From assembly GCA_052389755.1 (NCBI GenBank), contig JBQTHP010000167.1, positions 1-25,464 on the forward strand: DNA of 25,464 nt, given 5' to 3'. Shown here piece after piece: positions 25,177 to 25,464 of this stretch (position 1 is the stretch's first letter; the number at the start of each line of letters is the position of its first letter). Below the pieces are notes generated by a model that searched no databases, was not told the origin of the DNA, and was given only the letters and a program-made list of their open reading frames with translations. A program made the position numbers and the translations under genes. The stretch is from JBQTHP01 sp052389755. GTDB lineage: Bacteria > Pseudomonadota > Gammaproteobacteria > Steroidobacterales > Steroidobacteraceae.

Positions 25177-25464
25177 TCGGTGCTGGAGCGCCGGCACGAA
25201 TTCGCAGCGGCGCGCGATGCGATCCGCGATTGCGGTGAGGCGCCCTCCGCGGAGGGCAGCGGTTGGCGCGCGCAGCAGGCGGACGCGCTCGTCGCGATCG
25301 CGAAGCGATACCTTGCGGGTGATGAGGGCGCTGCAGCGCCGGCAGCGGCCGCCGATCACTACCAGGTCGTCGTGCACGTCGAGAATGCAGCCCTCCGCGG
25401 AGGGGCAGGACGCTCCGACTTGCCGATCGACACCGTCAGGCGCCTCACCTGCGATGCCAGCCTC
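25177..25464 (+). pseudogene. DUF222 / HNH endonuclease family fragment, 5'-truncated and cut by window edge
   Basis: An uninterrupted frame reads SVLERRHEFAAARDAIRD, then QQADALVAIAKRYLAG, ADHYQVVVHV, NAALRGGAGRSDLPIDTVRRL and TCDASL to the window edge. This is the second half of the DUF222 region that precedes the HNH nuclease domain in the 13E12-type family (QRRADALV, DxYQVVVHVD, GRSDLPxETVRRL). The first 150 or so residues expected in the family are missing. The frame has no ATG and upstream it runs into the ABC transporter gene. A GTG at 25180 could start a short product. Whether the HNH part follows cannot be seen. Truncation is inferred from the missing N-terminal half. Confidence 0.6.

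Noticed and set aside
25135..25377. An 80-codon minus-strand frame at the right edge
   Set aside because: The opposite strand reads clear DUF222-family sequence over the same bases.
1..25464. CRISPR arrays, tRNA or rRNA genes
   Set aside because: No regularly spaced repeats, cloverleaf with a CCA-type end, or rRNA-like conserved stretches were seen; the branched palindrome at 20632-20780 is too long and lacks tRNA landmarks.

Overview
The window is GC-rich DNA, densely packed with bacterial genes that often overlap by 4 nt (ATGA or GTGA junctions). The gene content suggests a free-living Gram-negative proteobacterium: lipoprotein signal sequences, an outer-membrane barrel relic, a periplasmic phosphodiesterase, a GlgE/TreS glucan operon and a DUF222/HNH-type fragment. 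Gammaproteobacteria of the Steroidobacter/Nevskia type is a guess from gene content only. No tRNA, rRNA or CRISPR was recognised.

Layout. (1) 1-219: the tail of an IS630-family transposase and the probable end of that element, which stops a few bases from a glycerophosphodiester phosphodiesterase gene (224-1369, minus). (2) 1506-1992: remains of a solitary outer-membrane autotransporter barrel gene with its middle deleted. (3) 2024-11052: a four-gene plus-strand operon, glgB, glgE, treS-mak fusion and treZ, for interconversion of trehalose, maltose, maltose-1-phosphate and branched alpha-glucan. (4) 14197 down to 11083 (minus): a membrane-anchored class III nucleotidyl cyclase with TolB-like and TPR regions, followed by two small paralogous proteins of unknown function, one soluble and one with a C-terminal membrane anchor. 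(5) 20493 down to 14286 (minus): type II NADH dehydrogenase, ABC exporter, lipoprotein amidohydrolase of the D-aminoacylase family and a PLP-dependent decarboxylase, with coupled junctions. (6) 20494-21074: a non-coding stretch with a large nested palindrome, next to a deleted general-stress-protein relic. (7) 21118-21924 (minus): M48 metalloprotease lipoprotein; divergent from it, 22005-25117 (plus): dicarboxylate/amino acid symporter and an MsbA-like ABC exporter, with a perfect 16-bp palindrome in the shared intergenic region. (8) 25118-25464: an IS-end-like scar and a 5'-truncated DUF222/HNH family fragment running off the window.

How the genes work together. In region 3, TreS turns trehalose into maltose, its fused maltokinase phosphorylates the maltose, GlgE polymerises maltose-1-phosphate into alpha-1,4-glucan and GlgB branches it. 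TreZ can release trehalose from glucan ends, but its usual partner TreY is not here. The best candidate for an undescribed system is region 4: a receptor-like cyclase whose adenine-specifying lysine position is Gly, co-directional with two paralogous small proteins that look like copper-less beta-sandwich domains. Three genes in the window (barrel, stress protein, DUF222) are decayed by deletion rather than point mutation, which points to a locus with recurrent deletion and past IS activity.
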